Shown here piece after piece: positions 10,141 through 21,506 of a DNA stretch of 64,000 nt. The stretch spans positions 11,489,408 through 11,553,407 of the forward strand of contig CP092870.1 in the NCBI GenBank assembly GCA_030710605.1, in the 5' to 3' direction. How positions within the stretch are numbered: position 1 is the first letter of the stretch; each line of letters begins with the position of its first letter. A program made the translations under genes and the position numbers. A model generated the notes under the pieces. That model worked only from the letters and a program-made list of their open reading frames with translations, had not been told where the DNA came from and ran no database searches. Origin of the DNA: Cordylochernes scorpioides. Taxonomy: Eukaryota > Arthropoda > Arachnida > Pseudoscorpiones > Chernetidae.

Positions 10141-11891
10141 ATTCCCTACTGAATCTATACTTGTCTACCTTCTCGATAATTTTTTCCCGGTCCCTTGAAA
10201 AATACTCGATAAGTTGAAAAAAATCAGTATTAATTGGTCCACTCGGTAAGTTGAAGTTGAAGGAATAGTATCTTGCCACAAACGAAGATTTGTAAATAAT
10301 TGTATTTAGCGAATGTACCCGGCTTCGCACAGTTTTTTACCAAGTAAAAGTTTGCCTAACGAACATTTGTTAAAACGATTCTAGAAAACATCTAATTCAC
10401 CTATATATAAATATAAATATGGTTATATGCGTTTAAATATATTTTTGAGACACATAATTTTTGAAAACATTTATTATATTTTAAATAAGATATTGTCACT
10501 TTTGTGAATTTGATAATTAATTATTTATTTTTTCTCAATGTGAATTATATATATTAATTTAAAATTTCATTTTTGTTATCATCATCACATACAATGTAAT
10601 TTTTTTTATATAAACAAACGATAATAAACATCAAAAATTAGGGGCTCAAAATTCATTTATTATGGTTAGCAGCTCCGTAAATAAAGATATTTTCACAACA
10701 ACAATTAAAGTAGCATCATCATTTTTATAAAACAACAGCAAATTAAATTAACAATGTAAAAATATATTTTATCATTACATTTTAACATTTAACACAAAAT
10801 CGTTACAATTTTTTCTTTAAATATATATTAATATTGAAATGCCAAGTTTTTTTACGTCATTGGAATATTATATTACTAAATTCTCAAATTAAATTTATTA
10901 TACTTGGAAAACATTTTAAGCATTGTTACAATCTTTACAATCTATATAGATAATACCGTAACAGAGTTTTCCATTGTAAAGTCCTAAGCTATCTCCTCCG
11001 AAGATTCTGAACTACACATAACGATCTATATACCAAAATTTTCTTTTTTTTTTTTCTTCGTATGTTAGTTCTGTTTTTATTTTCCTATTGTTAACAGTTA
11101 TTTTTATTTTTTAATTTAATCTATTTTACAATCGTAGATTTTTTGCATTTATCATCATCAATTCCTTTGTTTTGAAAGCGCGTTCTTTTTATTCTAACAT
11201 TTATTTCTTTTATATTTCTTTATATTGTATAATATTACTAATAAAGCGAAAACCATAGGTATATAGCTATATATTTATAATATATTTATCATTTTTCTTT
11301 TTTTGAGGAAATTATATATCTTTTATACAAGATAATAAGATTACTTTGCAACATTGTTTATGCAATGATTATTTAAATTATCAAGATCTTTAAAAATATT
11401 TACATTAATTACATAAGAGGAAAAAAAGGTATAGATGATTATTTTTTTTGCCTAAATATTTTTTTTCCAACTCTGAAGTGAAACTAAGATTTTTAAAAAC
11501 CTTTGTGCATAAAAATTTTGAATAATGTTGTCATGTAGTTTGATTGTTGACAAAAATCTTTGAAGAATTTTTATATTTAAAAAAATATTTTATCTAAACC
11601 TTCCAAGGACAAACAATATTAATTTTAAATTTCCTGAAATATTTAAATATATATACTCTAAGCATTTCACGAATAATTTACAAGTCATTTAATTATTTAA
11701 ATTATTACAAAATTGTCACAAAAAAATAGAAAAGCCTTTATTAAGGACTTGCCACATATAGATTCTCCCAATTGGGTAAGATAATAATCATCTTGTGTTA
11801 TTTACATAGAAATTAAACTGGCTTTACTCTTCGTCTCAAAGTCATTCACTTGTTGACTGTTCCTTACATAATGATGATCTAAAAAATTTAT
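10141..11891 (+). other. AT-rich non-coding tract, third copy
   Basis: This near-identical copy of 4625-6373 includes the degenerate Helitron end (about 10306-10378) and the start of the LINE tail. It has small length differences in T and A runs. No gene was seen. It is cut by the N gap. Confidence 0.8.
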
Positions 11892-11991
11892 NNNNNNNNN
11901 NNNNNNNNNNNNNNNNNNNNNNNNNNNNNNNNNNNNNNNNNNNNNNNNNNNNNNNNNNNNNNNNNNNNNNNNNNNNNNNNNNNNNNNNNNN
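11892..11991. other. Assembly gap of exactly 100 N
   Basis: One hundred N are the conventional marker for a gap of unknown size. The order and orientation of 1-11891 relative to 11992-64000 therefore rest on scaffolding, not on read sequence visible here. Confidence 0.98.
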
Positions 11992-14900
11992 GCATTCCGC
12001 GAATGATAGGGGGGAGGGTGTATGAAAGGATTGGAATAATGAATGTGTAAAAGGGTTAAAAACTATTATATTGTGAGCCCAAAATACATTAGAATAGGAT
12101 TAAGAGGTCATAGATTCAATTTTTAATTTTGATTTCAGTATTTGTTAGGAACGATGGCCTCGCAGGACAGTACAACTCTACTATTAGGAAAGGAATTCGC
12201 TCCATTTTGTTAGGTCTCCTCCAATGGGAGTATAAGTTTGATTTCTATTATTAGGGAATCAATCACCCTATTTCATCATATCAACTTGAATTCTAAGAGT
12301 CGTAGGCAATGACCATGTCTCGATTCTCAGACTGGGGGATTTGTGGAAGGCCACGGTCAGGCCAGAAGTCTGCAAAACTCCTCCTCATTAGAGGGAACGG
12401 AGAGGTATCAGGTGAACTTTGTGCTAGGTGGGGGGGATTCAGTTGCCGACGTCGCAGACTAAGTGTAAAGCGACGAAAACCTCGGGTAAACGATCTGACA
12501 TCGTAATTTACGACGCTTGAGCGTGACTGAGATGAGGATTTCAGACGGGAGGTTGGGAAGGTTCGGCGCGTTGAAGCTCCTCTATAAATTGCGCAGCTTG
12601 GAACCAATCCCCGATAGACAGAAACTTCGAAGCATGTGCTGGGTAAATCAGTCCCTATAACTCCTTGATTTTAAGTAATAGTCTAAAGGGGGTTTCTAAT
12701 GAGAGTTAACAATGAGAGAGCGTGTAGGAGACAAGTTATGATTAGACGACGCGATTCCGTCTACAGATTTTTAGGTACCAGTTAGCGAAGTGACAGATGG
12801 ACTGTCCAGATTCTTTGCGTTTTATATCGCCCCAGGCTAGCAAAAGTTAATCACCTAATTAAAGATTATCAGTCTACCATACGTTTAGTTAGAACGAATT
12901 TAGGTCTAAATATCAGTTAATAAGTAGAAATTTTCTTTTTGTTACGAGAGTAACTCATCATAAGATGAGGTAAACTTTAAATTAGTAGGACTTCTAGATG
13001 AACTTCTGAGGCAGATCACCAGAACAAGCCAGTGTAGCTTTCAGATCTAGGTAGGAAGAATTTTTTTTTTAGAAGAGATCGATTCGGCCGTGAAATGGCC
13101 TAGAGCAATGAGCTAGTCTTATTTTTTTATTGTGGACATAGAATAGAATATTTTCAGAGAGATGTTAAGAACTCGAGTTGAGGGTAGAAGGTATTAGTAC
13201 ACATTCTATAGATCATCTAAACAATGTATAGTAGGGGTTAACTACATGTTCAGGTAAAGAACAAAGATAGGTTAGGTTGTCATCACGATAAGGTGACTTA
13301 GAAATAACCTGGTTTGGGAACGTATTGGCTACCATGATCCCCTTCATATATATATCTTCCCTGATTTAAGAGAAGCGGGGGAACATACCAGACAAAACAC
13401 TCCCAATGACGAGTTGATAAGAACAATTTTAAGATATTCTAAGTAGAATTTGAAATACTAGTGAAATGTCCTAGACCCTCAGTGCACATTTATCCGTTTT
13501 TATTATCATTATATATTCAATATATCACTATATAGCGTGTATCATTCCTTTATTATATTCATGTATATTTAAGTATGTAGAAATAACGAATAATTAATAT
13601 GTGTGACATTTTGGTAACAGCATTGTTACCATCTTCAGACAAATGTACCGAATGAGGATTCTAATTACAATTTATAGATTCATCTGTTCACCATAGTATA
13701 TCCTATATATATGTATATCAGACCATTCCATTCATACCTATAGTAAACATCCATCTTAAAAATTTTTTTTATTTTTTTTTTCGCGTATATCTGCATTGCC
13801 CCACTTTGACAGACATAGTATCCGTGCAAATTTAATGTGTATATTCACTTGCCACGTTTCTGTTTTACCCTATTATTAGTGTCATTGATAGGAGTTGCAT
13901 TTTTTTGGTATTCCTTTGTATATTACCATTATCTTAGTAACCATGTATAGTCATTCCTTTGCTGTTATATATATATCATATAGAGTCAATAAAGTTTTTT
14001 TTTTTTGATATGTTTTAGGAATTGTACATATCTATATTAACACACACAATTCCTTGGCGCCCTTAATAATTATGTTTATCTAGGAGGTACTAATAGTTTG
14101 TTTGTATAGAATTGATGTTTAGACCATCCCACACCTCCACCATGAAGACCATGACTGAGAACATGTGGACTTGACTCACATCTGGGCCAAGATTCCCCGG
14201 ATTCCAGACAGCGAAAGGGTGGGCTTAGTACATTGCCCATTAAATGGTAGGGTAGAATTTCCTCCAGTACTTACATTGAGCTAACATGTTCCAGGTTCAT
14301 GGCCCGTATATTCCTCCTTTGTCCGGGTGTCAGTGATTGCTTTCTGATATCATAAAAGAATGCATTTCCCCCGGCTTCATATTTCTCATAGACTATAAAC
14401 AGATATGAATTGGAATAAACGCATTCTTTCACTCTGGTGGGGGAGGAATTGTTGGGTCAGTTTTTCCATTAAACAAAACCCAACAAAGATGTAAACATTC
14501 ATTTACATCATATAAACATATATATATACGCAGTGTCTCGCCGAAGTGTTTGTTGCCTAGATGGAGAACTCCCAACGATGGCCGACGATGCTCTAAAAGC
14601 CCCCTTCCCTGACGCAGGGCCTCTCTTGGAAGGATGTACAAAACAGACACCTGAAGACACCAGACTTCCATGCCAAAAGCAGATACATGGTGGCAGAGGG
14701 AAGACACGACGGGAGACATCCAGAGACATCGGTGCTGAGAACTGCTGTACCATGTGTACATATATTACTGTACCATATGTACATATATTCCCCTCATTTT
14801 TTTTTTTTTTTGGTAGTAGGTGACCTAAGGAAAACAATGTGTCATTTAAACATATAAATTAATAATTTTATATACTCGGGATATATATATATTAATTAAT
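11992..14900. other. Non-repetitive-looking stretch without a recognisable gene
   Basis: Composition is less AT-rich than the arms and no transposon protein is visible. ORFs such as 12293-12607 minus and 14533-14823 plus have no motif I recognise. A fold-back-family motif (tggtaacagcattgttaccatc) is at 13612-13634. A 23-bp unit based on tgtaccatgtgtacatatatt is repeated twice at 14748-14793. AATAAA near 13988 followed by ttggcgccc near 14054 faintly recalls an LTR end plus primer site, but no partner LTR was found. Confidence 0.5.
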
Positions 14901-14975
14901 TCCCAAAGGAATTAATTTTAGGGATTAATTTGTTTTATCCAATATACGATTTCTTTCTCGCGCGGCAACACGGGG

Positions 14976-15120
14976 AAATTGGGGGGCGTGGTCATGGTGA
15001 CGTGCGTGTTTTGCTCCCGACGAATCAAAATGCCAGCCAATAAAGGCTTTGGCATGATCAACGAATGGAAATGAAGAAAGGATAGAATAAAAGGGCCCGT
15101 TTTTGACTAAAAAAAGATCA
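14976..15120 (+). promoter_or_regulatory. Putative Pol II promoter
   Basis: A GC-box-like ggggggcgtgg (about 14980) and CRE-like tgacgtgc (about 14998) precede a CCAAT motif (gccaataaagg, about 15034). A TATA-like gaataaaag (15085-15093) then lies about 30 bases upstream of an initiator-like gatcagac with TCA at 15118-15120. Order and spacing fit a focused Pol II core promoter. No other copy occurs in the window, so it need not belong to a transposon. This is inference from motifs only. Confidence 0.4.
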
Positions 15121-15215
15121 GACAGAGAGAGCCGCTCAGTGACAGTAGAGAATCTATCTAGACGAGCCCGGGACGTAGAGGAGACCAGTCCGTGCCGCCG
15201 CTTTCCCGAGAGAAG
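15120..15215 (+). other. Putative untranslated first exon ending at a strong splice donor
   Basis: The ~95 bases after the predicted start are relatively GC-rich (for example gtccgtgccgccgctttccc). They end CGAGAGAAG followed by GTAAGC, a near-ideal 5' splice site at 15215/15216. There is no ATG-initiated ORF of note. If real, it would be a 5' UTR exon whose next exon lies beyond the TE-free 2 kb downstream or further away. Confidence 0.35.
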
Positions 15216-17366
15216 GTAAGCACGCCATTATGGCCCAACTCCCTTTCATAGTTTTCAATTAGAAACAGTTCTATTTAGAATCAGAATGGGCCCTAAAAGG
15301 GCTTTAAATACAAGATAGAATGTTTGTATTTTCGTGTCTTGTCCCGTTAAAAGGGATGGAGATCTATGTTCTCCAATCTATAGAGAGGAAATAGTAACCT
15401 TAAGTCACCCTACCTACATTATTATGTAAATAGTATGTCCCGCCAGCATAAAAATGTCCCCAAAAATATGAATAGTTCAAATAAATATCCGATACATATC
15501 GTATAAGAGTAATTTCCTGCCCTCTCTCATACATACTCCATTCTTTTGCCCTATGATGTTACTCCCACTGTATAAAGGAAATGTTGTATGTTTCTTATCT
15601 ATTTGAAGGGAATGTTGCTAATAATTAGGTCTCCATAAATTGCCGGTCATATACATCGTTGTAAGTGTCTGTGTTTCAGTGTGCTGCATCATGTCTACTT
15701 TATATTGTTCATTGATTTAAAATTAATAAGATACATGTTGTCTTAAAACTCATTAGGTTGTTTTCTTTACGGCTTTATTGAAGACCCAGGTTTTAGATAT
15801 ATTACGATTATTAATGACAATAGCATAAGTCTATAGTATGTTTGTCTTCTATAACCTATCTGTTAGATTCCGGAATAATCTCTATAAAACGGGGTCCTTC
15901 ACATGTATCCAGATGGTAACTTGTTGCACTTTATTGAACCTTTAATATAAAATTGGGAATCAAATGATATCCGCGCGTTTAATCAGATTTTCTACTAGAA
16001 GTCTGAACCTGGTACTTATGATATCTTCTTTGAAATATTGATTTTTAACTTACTGTACTTCAATAGAAATATTAATTTGGTCTTCTATATTCAGGATTTT
16101 AGTCTCTAATAGTAACATGTTCATCTTTCTGAGATTTTCCAAAATCGTTGGATGATCTCAAAGGACGGGACACAAAGAGATGGGTGTGTCATGGTCCGTT
16201 GGACTGTAGGGGCGGTAAAATGGATGGCAGTTCCATTCCAGCGTCTATCTTTATGATGGGAGAGCCGTCCACTATTAAGTGTATAGTTTGCTTGCCTTTA
16301 AATCTTATTTGTTAGTCTTCAGAGATAATCTTCACAAGTAGGGTTCCTTCTACATATATCCAGATAGCAAATAATTCAAATATCTTAACCACTTGTTATA
16401 TGCTAAGTACAGGCTATTTACATATTTCTAAACTAAGGTTAAATTATTATATAATAAAATATGTAGCTTATGAAATTTGAATTAGCCATGGAGCAGAGTT
16501 ATGGCTATTGTATCTTTTTATTCTGATTTCTGACTATTGCGCTTATGTCAGGTATGTTTCTATAATATACCCCTATACCATATTTCCTAATTCTTCGGGC
16601 TATTGTTAAGCAGTTAGGAGGGTAAGGTGTGATGCAAATAGATCTATATGTATGCCTACTGTCCGTGTCATTTGGGTTATAAAAAGAAAGGGGATGCCTT
16701 AATATGAATCTATCCGCAATTGACCTGTAGAAATTATAGAGATCTATTGCTATAATCTATTGCTATTGCTATGTCTTGATGACAGAGCCGACCATTATTT
16801 CACAAATCATTTTAACGTAGTGAAGGAACAGGAATAATTCAATATTTCCCTCCTTCCTTCCTAATTACTCGTGAGCCCTAATTTAATGGGGAATGTCTCT
16901 ACACATCTGTCCTAGACTTCCCACACTATATCCCTTGTGTATAAATCTATTTTCAATTTATCTGTAGAAATTATAGAGGTCTATTGCTATAATTTCTCCA
17001 TAAAACGGCACCCAGCGTCTTCAGTGGGTTGCTGTATCGACAGACGGTGAATTTCTCAAAGGATAAGTTGAGACAATAAGGAAGGGTCCGCCATTTTCTC
17101 CTTCATGGAAGAAGAAGTAGGGAGGGAGGATGAACGTTAGGACCCCACATTCCAGAAGAATCTGTCAACGGGACCCCCCCCCTTTTGACGCTGGGCCCCT
17201 TTTGGGGTCCCTCTCACACTTCTACTTGGAACTGCATTCCTCTAAATCCTTCTGTACCTAGTATATTATCAGATATTCCATCCTTCCAATCATAGTTCTT
17301 ATGCTCAAGTGCCACATTGCTTATCTCTATATCAAACGCCTTGCCTATTGTGGTAGAGACCCAGTT
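15216..17366. other. Non-coding stretch, intron-like if the upstream exon is real
   Basis: No ORF of interest and no TE terminus was found. Diverged local duplications are visible: tgtagaaattatagaggtctattgctataat occurs around 16725-16760 and 16960-16995. The pattern of a -ttcttcaca- or ccttc- tract followed by tatccagatggtaa occurs around 15830-15930 and 16270-16380. Confidence 0.45.
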
Positions 17367-17665
17367 ACCAAAATGTTACACTTTCAGCTTTTAATAAGGA
17401 AATTCCTACTAAGTCGCTCCTTACATGCTCCGTTCTCGTAGGTCTAAAATAGGGAACGCGACAGTGGTAGGGGGGTTGTTGTCGAAATGTTACACTTGCA
17501 GTTTTAATAAGGAAGTTTTTCTTTAGGCATAACATACATTCCAAGGATGGTGTTGACATTGTTGTCACAAGGCTATGCTCGCATATTTTAATTAGGAAAA
17601 TGTATTAAGTCACTCCTTACATGCTCCGTTCTCGTAGATCTAAAAGCGGGAGCTCGACAGAAATA
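17367..17665 (+). repeat. Degenerate triplicated repeat
   Basis: The unit aaaatgttacactttcagct plus taataaggaaatt occurs at about 17370 and 17483, with a remnant near 17585. The unit ttacatgctccgttctcgta plus ggtctaaaa...cgacag occurs at about 17423 and 17614. Copies differ by substitutions and internal gaps. The array ends exactly where the truncated Copia coding sequence starts. Confidence 0.7.
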
Positions 17666-17666
17666 T

Positions 17667-18805
17667 TTATGCTTCAACCTCCTGGATATGAAAAGGGAAA
17701 CAATAAGATTTGTTATCTAATGAAAAGTATTTATGGCCTTAAACAAGCGAGTAGAATGTGGAATAAGAAATTAGATGAATTATTAACCAATGCAGGAATG
17801 AAACAATCTGCGAATGATCCATGTTTATATTATTGCAATTTTAGAAATCATTTCTTATATCTGGGAATTCATGTGGATGACATACTAAGTGTAGGATCTG
17901 GTGACGATTTTGAGGAAAATATTTGGAAAAAGATAAAAAGAGAGATAGATATCACGGATTTAGGAGCTGCAAAAAACTTTCTTGGAATGGAATTTGAATA
18001 TAGGGATGATAGTATTTTTATAAATCAAAAGAAATATATTGAAGAAATATTGGAAACCTATAATTTGCGTGATTGCAATCCTTCGAAAACTCCGTTATGC
18101 ATTTCTACAAATTATGATTTATTTGAAAATAGTAAATCGATTGATCAAAATTACTATCAAGAAATTGTTGGAAAATTGATTTACATAGCAACTAGAACAA
18201 GACCGGACATTTGTTATGCTATAAGCAATATGAGTAGATTTAATAAAGATCCTAGAGAGGTTCACATGAATGGATTGAAGAGGATATTAAGATATTTGAA
18301 GGGAACTATGAATTATGAATTGATTTATTCTAGGGGAGATTCAAGTATTGTGACTTATACTGATGCGAGTTGGGACAGAACAGCTGATGCGAGATCGTAT
18401 TCTGGTTTTGTTATAGAAATGGGAAACAACTTACTTAATTGGAAAAGTAATAAGCAAAGAAATGTTGCCTTGTCAACTGCAGAGAGTGAATTAGAAGCCT
18501 TATCTGAAGGAATTAAAGAATTGATTTGGACACGTAACATCATTGGAGAAATAAAAATTGATTTGAAAGATCGAATTACTGTTTATTGTGACAGCCAGAA
18601 TGCTATTTCAATGATTAAGTCAAAAAATATGAAAGCAAGTACGAAGTACTTGAATAGAAAGTGTCACTTCATAAGACAAATTGTGGAAGATGAAGAAATT
18701 GAAGTTTTGCATGTCCCATCAGAAGAAATGAAAGCGGACCATCTTACCAAGAGTGTGGATGCTGTCAAGATTAAGAACTGCCTAAGTGGTGGAGTTACTT
18801 TTTGA
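17667..18805 (+). pseudogene. 5'-truncated Copia RT and RNase H, second family
   Basis: About 380 codons are open. They encode the RT segment LQPPGYEKGNN, SIYGLKQASRMWNKKL, the catalytic HVDD (IHVDDILSVGSGD) and RNase H (YTDASWDRTADARSYSG, ALSTAESELEAL, YCDSQNAISM, ADHLTKSV). The frame extends ~15 codons upstream into the triplicated repeat, which is not Copia. Gag, protease, integrase and the RT fingers are missing. It differs clearly in sequence from the Copia elements in the arms. Confidence 0.85.
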
Positions 18806-18837
18806 GGAATGAAAATTGAAGATTTGAAGGGGAGATT

Positions 18838-19095
18838 TGTTGATATTTATAATTTCAAATATTCATTTTCATTCTATGATTTGATTAATCTGTGGACTGA
18901 TTTATTCTGTGGTGTTGATTGTGTATGTATATATATAGGTATTTTCTTTGAGTGAGTGTGGTTGAGAATCTGTGTGGAGACGTATGAGTTTCTAAAACTC
19001 TTTTTATAGTAATTTGACTTCATTTGTAATTAGTGTCTTCAATAAAGAAGCTTTTTTACTTATAATAGAAAATAATTATTAAGATTCTCCCAACA
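18838..19095 (+). repeat. 3' LTR of the truncated Copia element
   Basis: The sequence starts TGTTGATATTTA directly after the purine tract gaaggggagatt and ends TTCTCCCAACA. It is 258 bp with TG...CA ends. An AATAAA at about 19040 could be the polyadenylation signal. No 5' partner LTR is in the window. Confidence 0.75.
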
Positions 19096-20665
19096 AATAT
19101 CACCATGTCATTTATTATATTGAGGCGAAGTATTTGTTATTTTATTAACAGGTTATTAATTTTGATGTTTATATATTTATTACTCTGCTTAAACTTCCAT
19201 CTTTGCTTCTCTTGTATTCTATTAATTTTAATTTGTGCTTGTGCCTTAAATAAATTGCTGTATCATCCTGAAGTTTGTCTTTCCTAATTTTCTTTGTTGC
19301 ATTTTGGTGGAGATGATGAGTAGATTAGGGAAGACTAACTGAAGATCGCCGAGAAAACCTTGAGGACATGGGTGCTATTGTTAAAATCGGGAGATTTTAT
19401 ACTTTTACGTCGTTGTTATCTTTAAATAAACTATTTCTAGATCTCTACATGTCCAAATATTCGGGCGCCAGTGGCTGTAGAAAAGCAGACCACAAATTCA
19501 TTCATCTATGGCACATGTAGAGACCTAAAGCTGTGCCAGATAGCAATAGATGTTAATGGGGAAATTAACCAATCATTTTTGGCTAAACAAATTTTTATTT
19601 AGACCAATAAAATAATGTACAACAGATATTAGATAAAAATAAAGATTCTCAAATATGATATCGCATATATAAGATTTAAAAAAACAATATAAGGTTAAAA
19701 GTGAGGAGTTTAATATATATATAAATATAAACTTTTAAAAAGGGGGAAAAAAAGGCCTATTATGCCAAAGTTACCAGATTATCCCCATCTACCTCGGGAT
19801 CCAGCCACCCAAGTCCAGGATTCAAAAAGGGGCGGCTAAGGCCGCAGCCAGCGGCCTGAGCCCTCCGTAACTCCAAGTCTTTAGCTTCTCAGAAAGAAAT
19901 TTAAAAAAACACTAAAAAAATGTAAATATCCCGCTTCCTTGCCCCAGTGTTGCTGGACTCACCCCCCCCCCCCCAAGGCTATCATCACCCTTCTTTCTGT
20001 GAAAAAAAAAATAAAAAAAGGTATCTTTAAAAAATATATAAATAAATTAAATATAAAAAAATTATTAAAGAAAAATTCAAAAAAAAAAACGAAAATATTG
20101 ATTTAAAAAAAATAATTTTAAAAATATAATTAATATTGTTGATTCTGGGCATCTTGGGGTCAGCTTGGGAAAGGTTCAGGGCTCGTGGTAGAGCTGGTGT
20201 TCTGCATAAAGATGGTGATTATAACACCCAGCATGGGCTTGTGGCTTGCCCATAGGCATGCTGGAGTCTGGCTTGATACTTGTGGAGTCAGGTCAAGCAC
20301 CATAGGTCGGTGGCTTGACTACAGGGAAGAGGCGTCTGAGTCCATCTTGGACTAGCTTGGTTGGGCCAGGTCATCCACCACAGGTCAGGTGGCTTGACCA
20401 CAAGAAGGGGATCTCAGTCTCTGGCTCGGTGCTGCCAAGGCTAAAGGTGGCTTCAGGCTCCATCTCGACACCTCGCAATCACCAGAGGTTTGTGGCTTAG
20501 ATGGACAAAGGTGGGATATGGTTAGGTTAGGTGGGGTTCTGGGTTATTTTGGCATATTATGGTCACGAGGTATCCCAACACTATGATCTACATTTTCAGA
20601 GACTGGCTCCAGGATTTCACCGCTGAGTCAAAACCAAGACTTCCTTACAAGATGAGATGTCTCTA
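19096..20665. other. Non-coding stretch with dispersed and tandem repeats
   Basis: There is no gene. 19120-19310 is a copy of repeat R (aaattgctgtatcatcctga, gtttgtctttcctaattttc), found again at 27477-27708 and inverted at 33330-33400. 19880-20120 is A-rich low complexity with a run of twelve or more C near 19970. 20240-20490 is a degenerate tandem repeat. A short ggttaggttagg sits at 20520. Confidence 0.6.
20240..20490 (+). repeat. Degenerate minisatellite, period about 86 bp
   Basis: Three diverged units share a core of ggtcaagcaccataggtcgg / ggtcatccaccacaggtcag followed by tggcttgac and a gagtc/agtct-rich tail. It is markedly GC-richer than its surroundings. The ORF through it is not supported by any motif. 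Confidence 0.55.
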
Positions 20666-20816
20666 TCTATATTAATAAAATGCAAATTTCATAAGTGTTG
20701 TTCACTAAAAACTTTCGTTACAATGCATCAATTTCAACCAAATTTTCAACATTTATGTAAAACGAGATGGAGCAGGTTTTGCTTAACATCAAAATATATT
20801 TCCTAACATTAACATG

Positions 20817-21196
20817 TATTGTGTTTTCACCGCCACTCTGTGTTGTGACGACGATCTAAATTCTATAGAGGTAGAGTCACTCGCCTCTATTCTTGGTCGA
20901 CGGGGTTGAAGGTTCAAAGATTAAGGCATCGCTGTTTATAACACTTTTAAAATATACGACGAAAACAGGAGGGAAAATTATATTTATTGCAATTTAAGAA
21001 AAATAAGTAAAGTATTATTTAATTAATTATATATTTAAATATATACACTAAAAGAATCGGAGATCAGGGCAAATTCTAGTGTTCGTAAGTTGTTTTCAAG
21101 TTCTTCTGTTATTGTTTTCTCATTTTTGCCGCTGCATCCCCGTAGCCGCTTCCGCCGGCCTCCCATTGGCTGCTTCGGACGTCTTCTTTTCCAACA
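20817..21196 (-). repeat. 3' LTR of BEL element
   Basis: This 380-bp LTR reads TGTTGGAAAAG...ACACAATA on the minus strand. The polyprotein frame runs into it, ending near 21120. Confidence 0.9.
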
Positions 21197-21503
21197 TTTC
21201 TCCCACCTTTGAGTTGGCGTCTCGACGACTCAAACATGGAAAGGAAAAGTTCAGTAGATCCAATCGGTTGGGTCTCTTGATGGGCCGTCCGTAACTTGAC
21301 ACAACATTCGGGGTATCAATGTGATGTTGCTCTTGTTGTGAAGTCAAAGGGTCCTCTTCAGTTGTCAATCGAACTTCTTGTGTGGGAGATCGCTCCGTTA
21401 GAGGGTCTCGACATCTTATCTCGGGCGTTATCTCTAAATTGTAGAGTTTTTGAATAGGTCGTATTTTATCACCTGATGAAGTTTTCACTTTCGCAACCCT
21501 CAC
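21120..21503 (-). pseudogene. BEL integrase C-terminal tail
   Basis: The same frame as the upstream polyprotein continues past a TGA (21504-21506) with RVAKVKTSSGDKIRPIQKLY, the usual basic end of BEL integrases. Translation then passes into LTR sequence. The stop sits where a Gly is expected after YPGKD, so a single GGA-to-TGA change is the likely cause. Confidence 0.8.
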
Positions 21504-21506
21504 AAG

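Larger units (their letters stand above)
8935..11891 (+). repeat. Third, partial copy of the duplicated segment (direct orientation)
   Basis: From 8935 the sequence follows 3419 onward at a constant offset of 5516 bp at first: end of Copia RT, RNase H, 3' LTR and the AT-rich flank. It stops in the LINE tail at the N gap. At several sites it agrees with the right arm rather than the left arm, for example Asp in TRPDIAY and aaagacaaag before the LTR. Confidence 0.93.

Noticed and set aside
12135..12212. Acceptor-like tttgatttcag followed by a well-placed ATG (MASQDSTTLLLGKEF)
   Set aside because: Only 20 codons before a stop, with no supporting downstream exon or motif. It slightly resembles a Copia Gag start but not enough to call.
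13980..14065. AATAAA followed by ttggcgccc, like an LTR end and primer site
   Set aside because: Only about eight bases match a primer-site pattern, and no second LTR or Gag-Pol sequence was found nearby.
14533..14823. 96-aa ORF with MADDALKAPFPDAG segment
   Set aside because: It ends in a Phe run encoded by a poly-T tract and shows no domain. Other frames in the same place are equally open.
20240..20500. Possible protein-coding exon because of higher GC
   Set aside because: The GC-rich stretch is a degenerate tandem repeat and its 61-codon ORF simply follows the repeats.
20518..20532. ggttaggttagg, like the arthropod telomere repeat TTAGG
   Set aside because: Only two units; a chance or degenerate occurrence rather than an interstitial telomere array.
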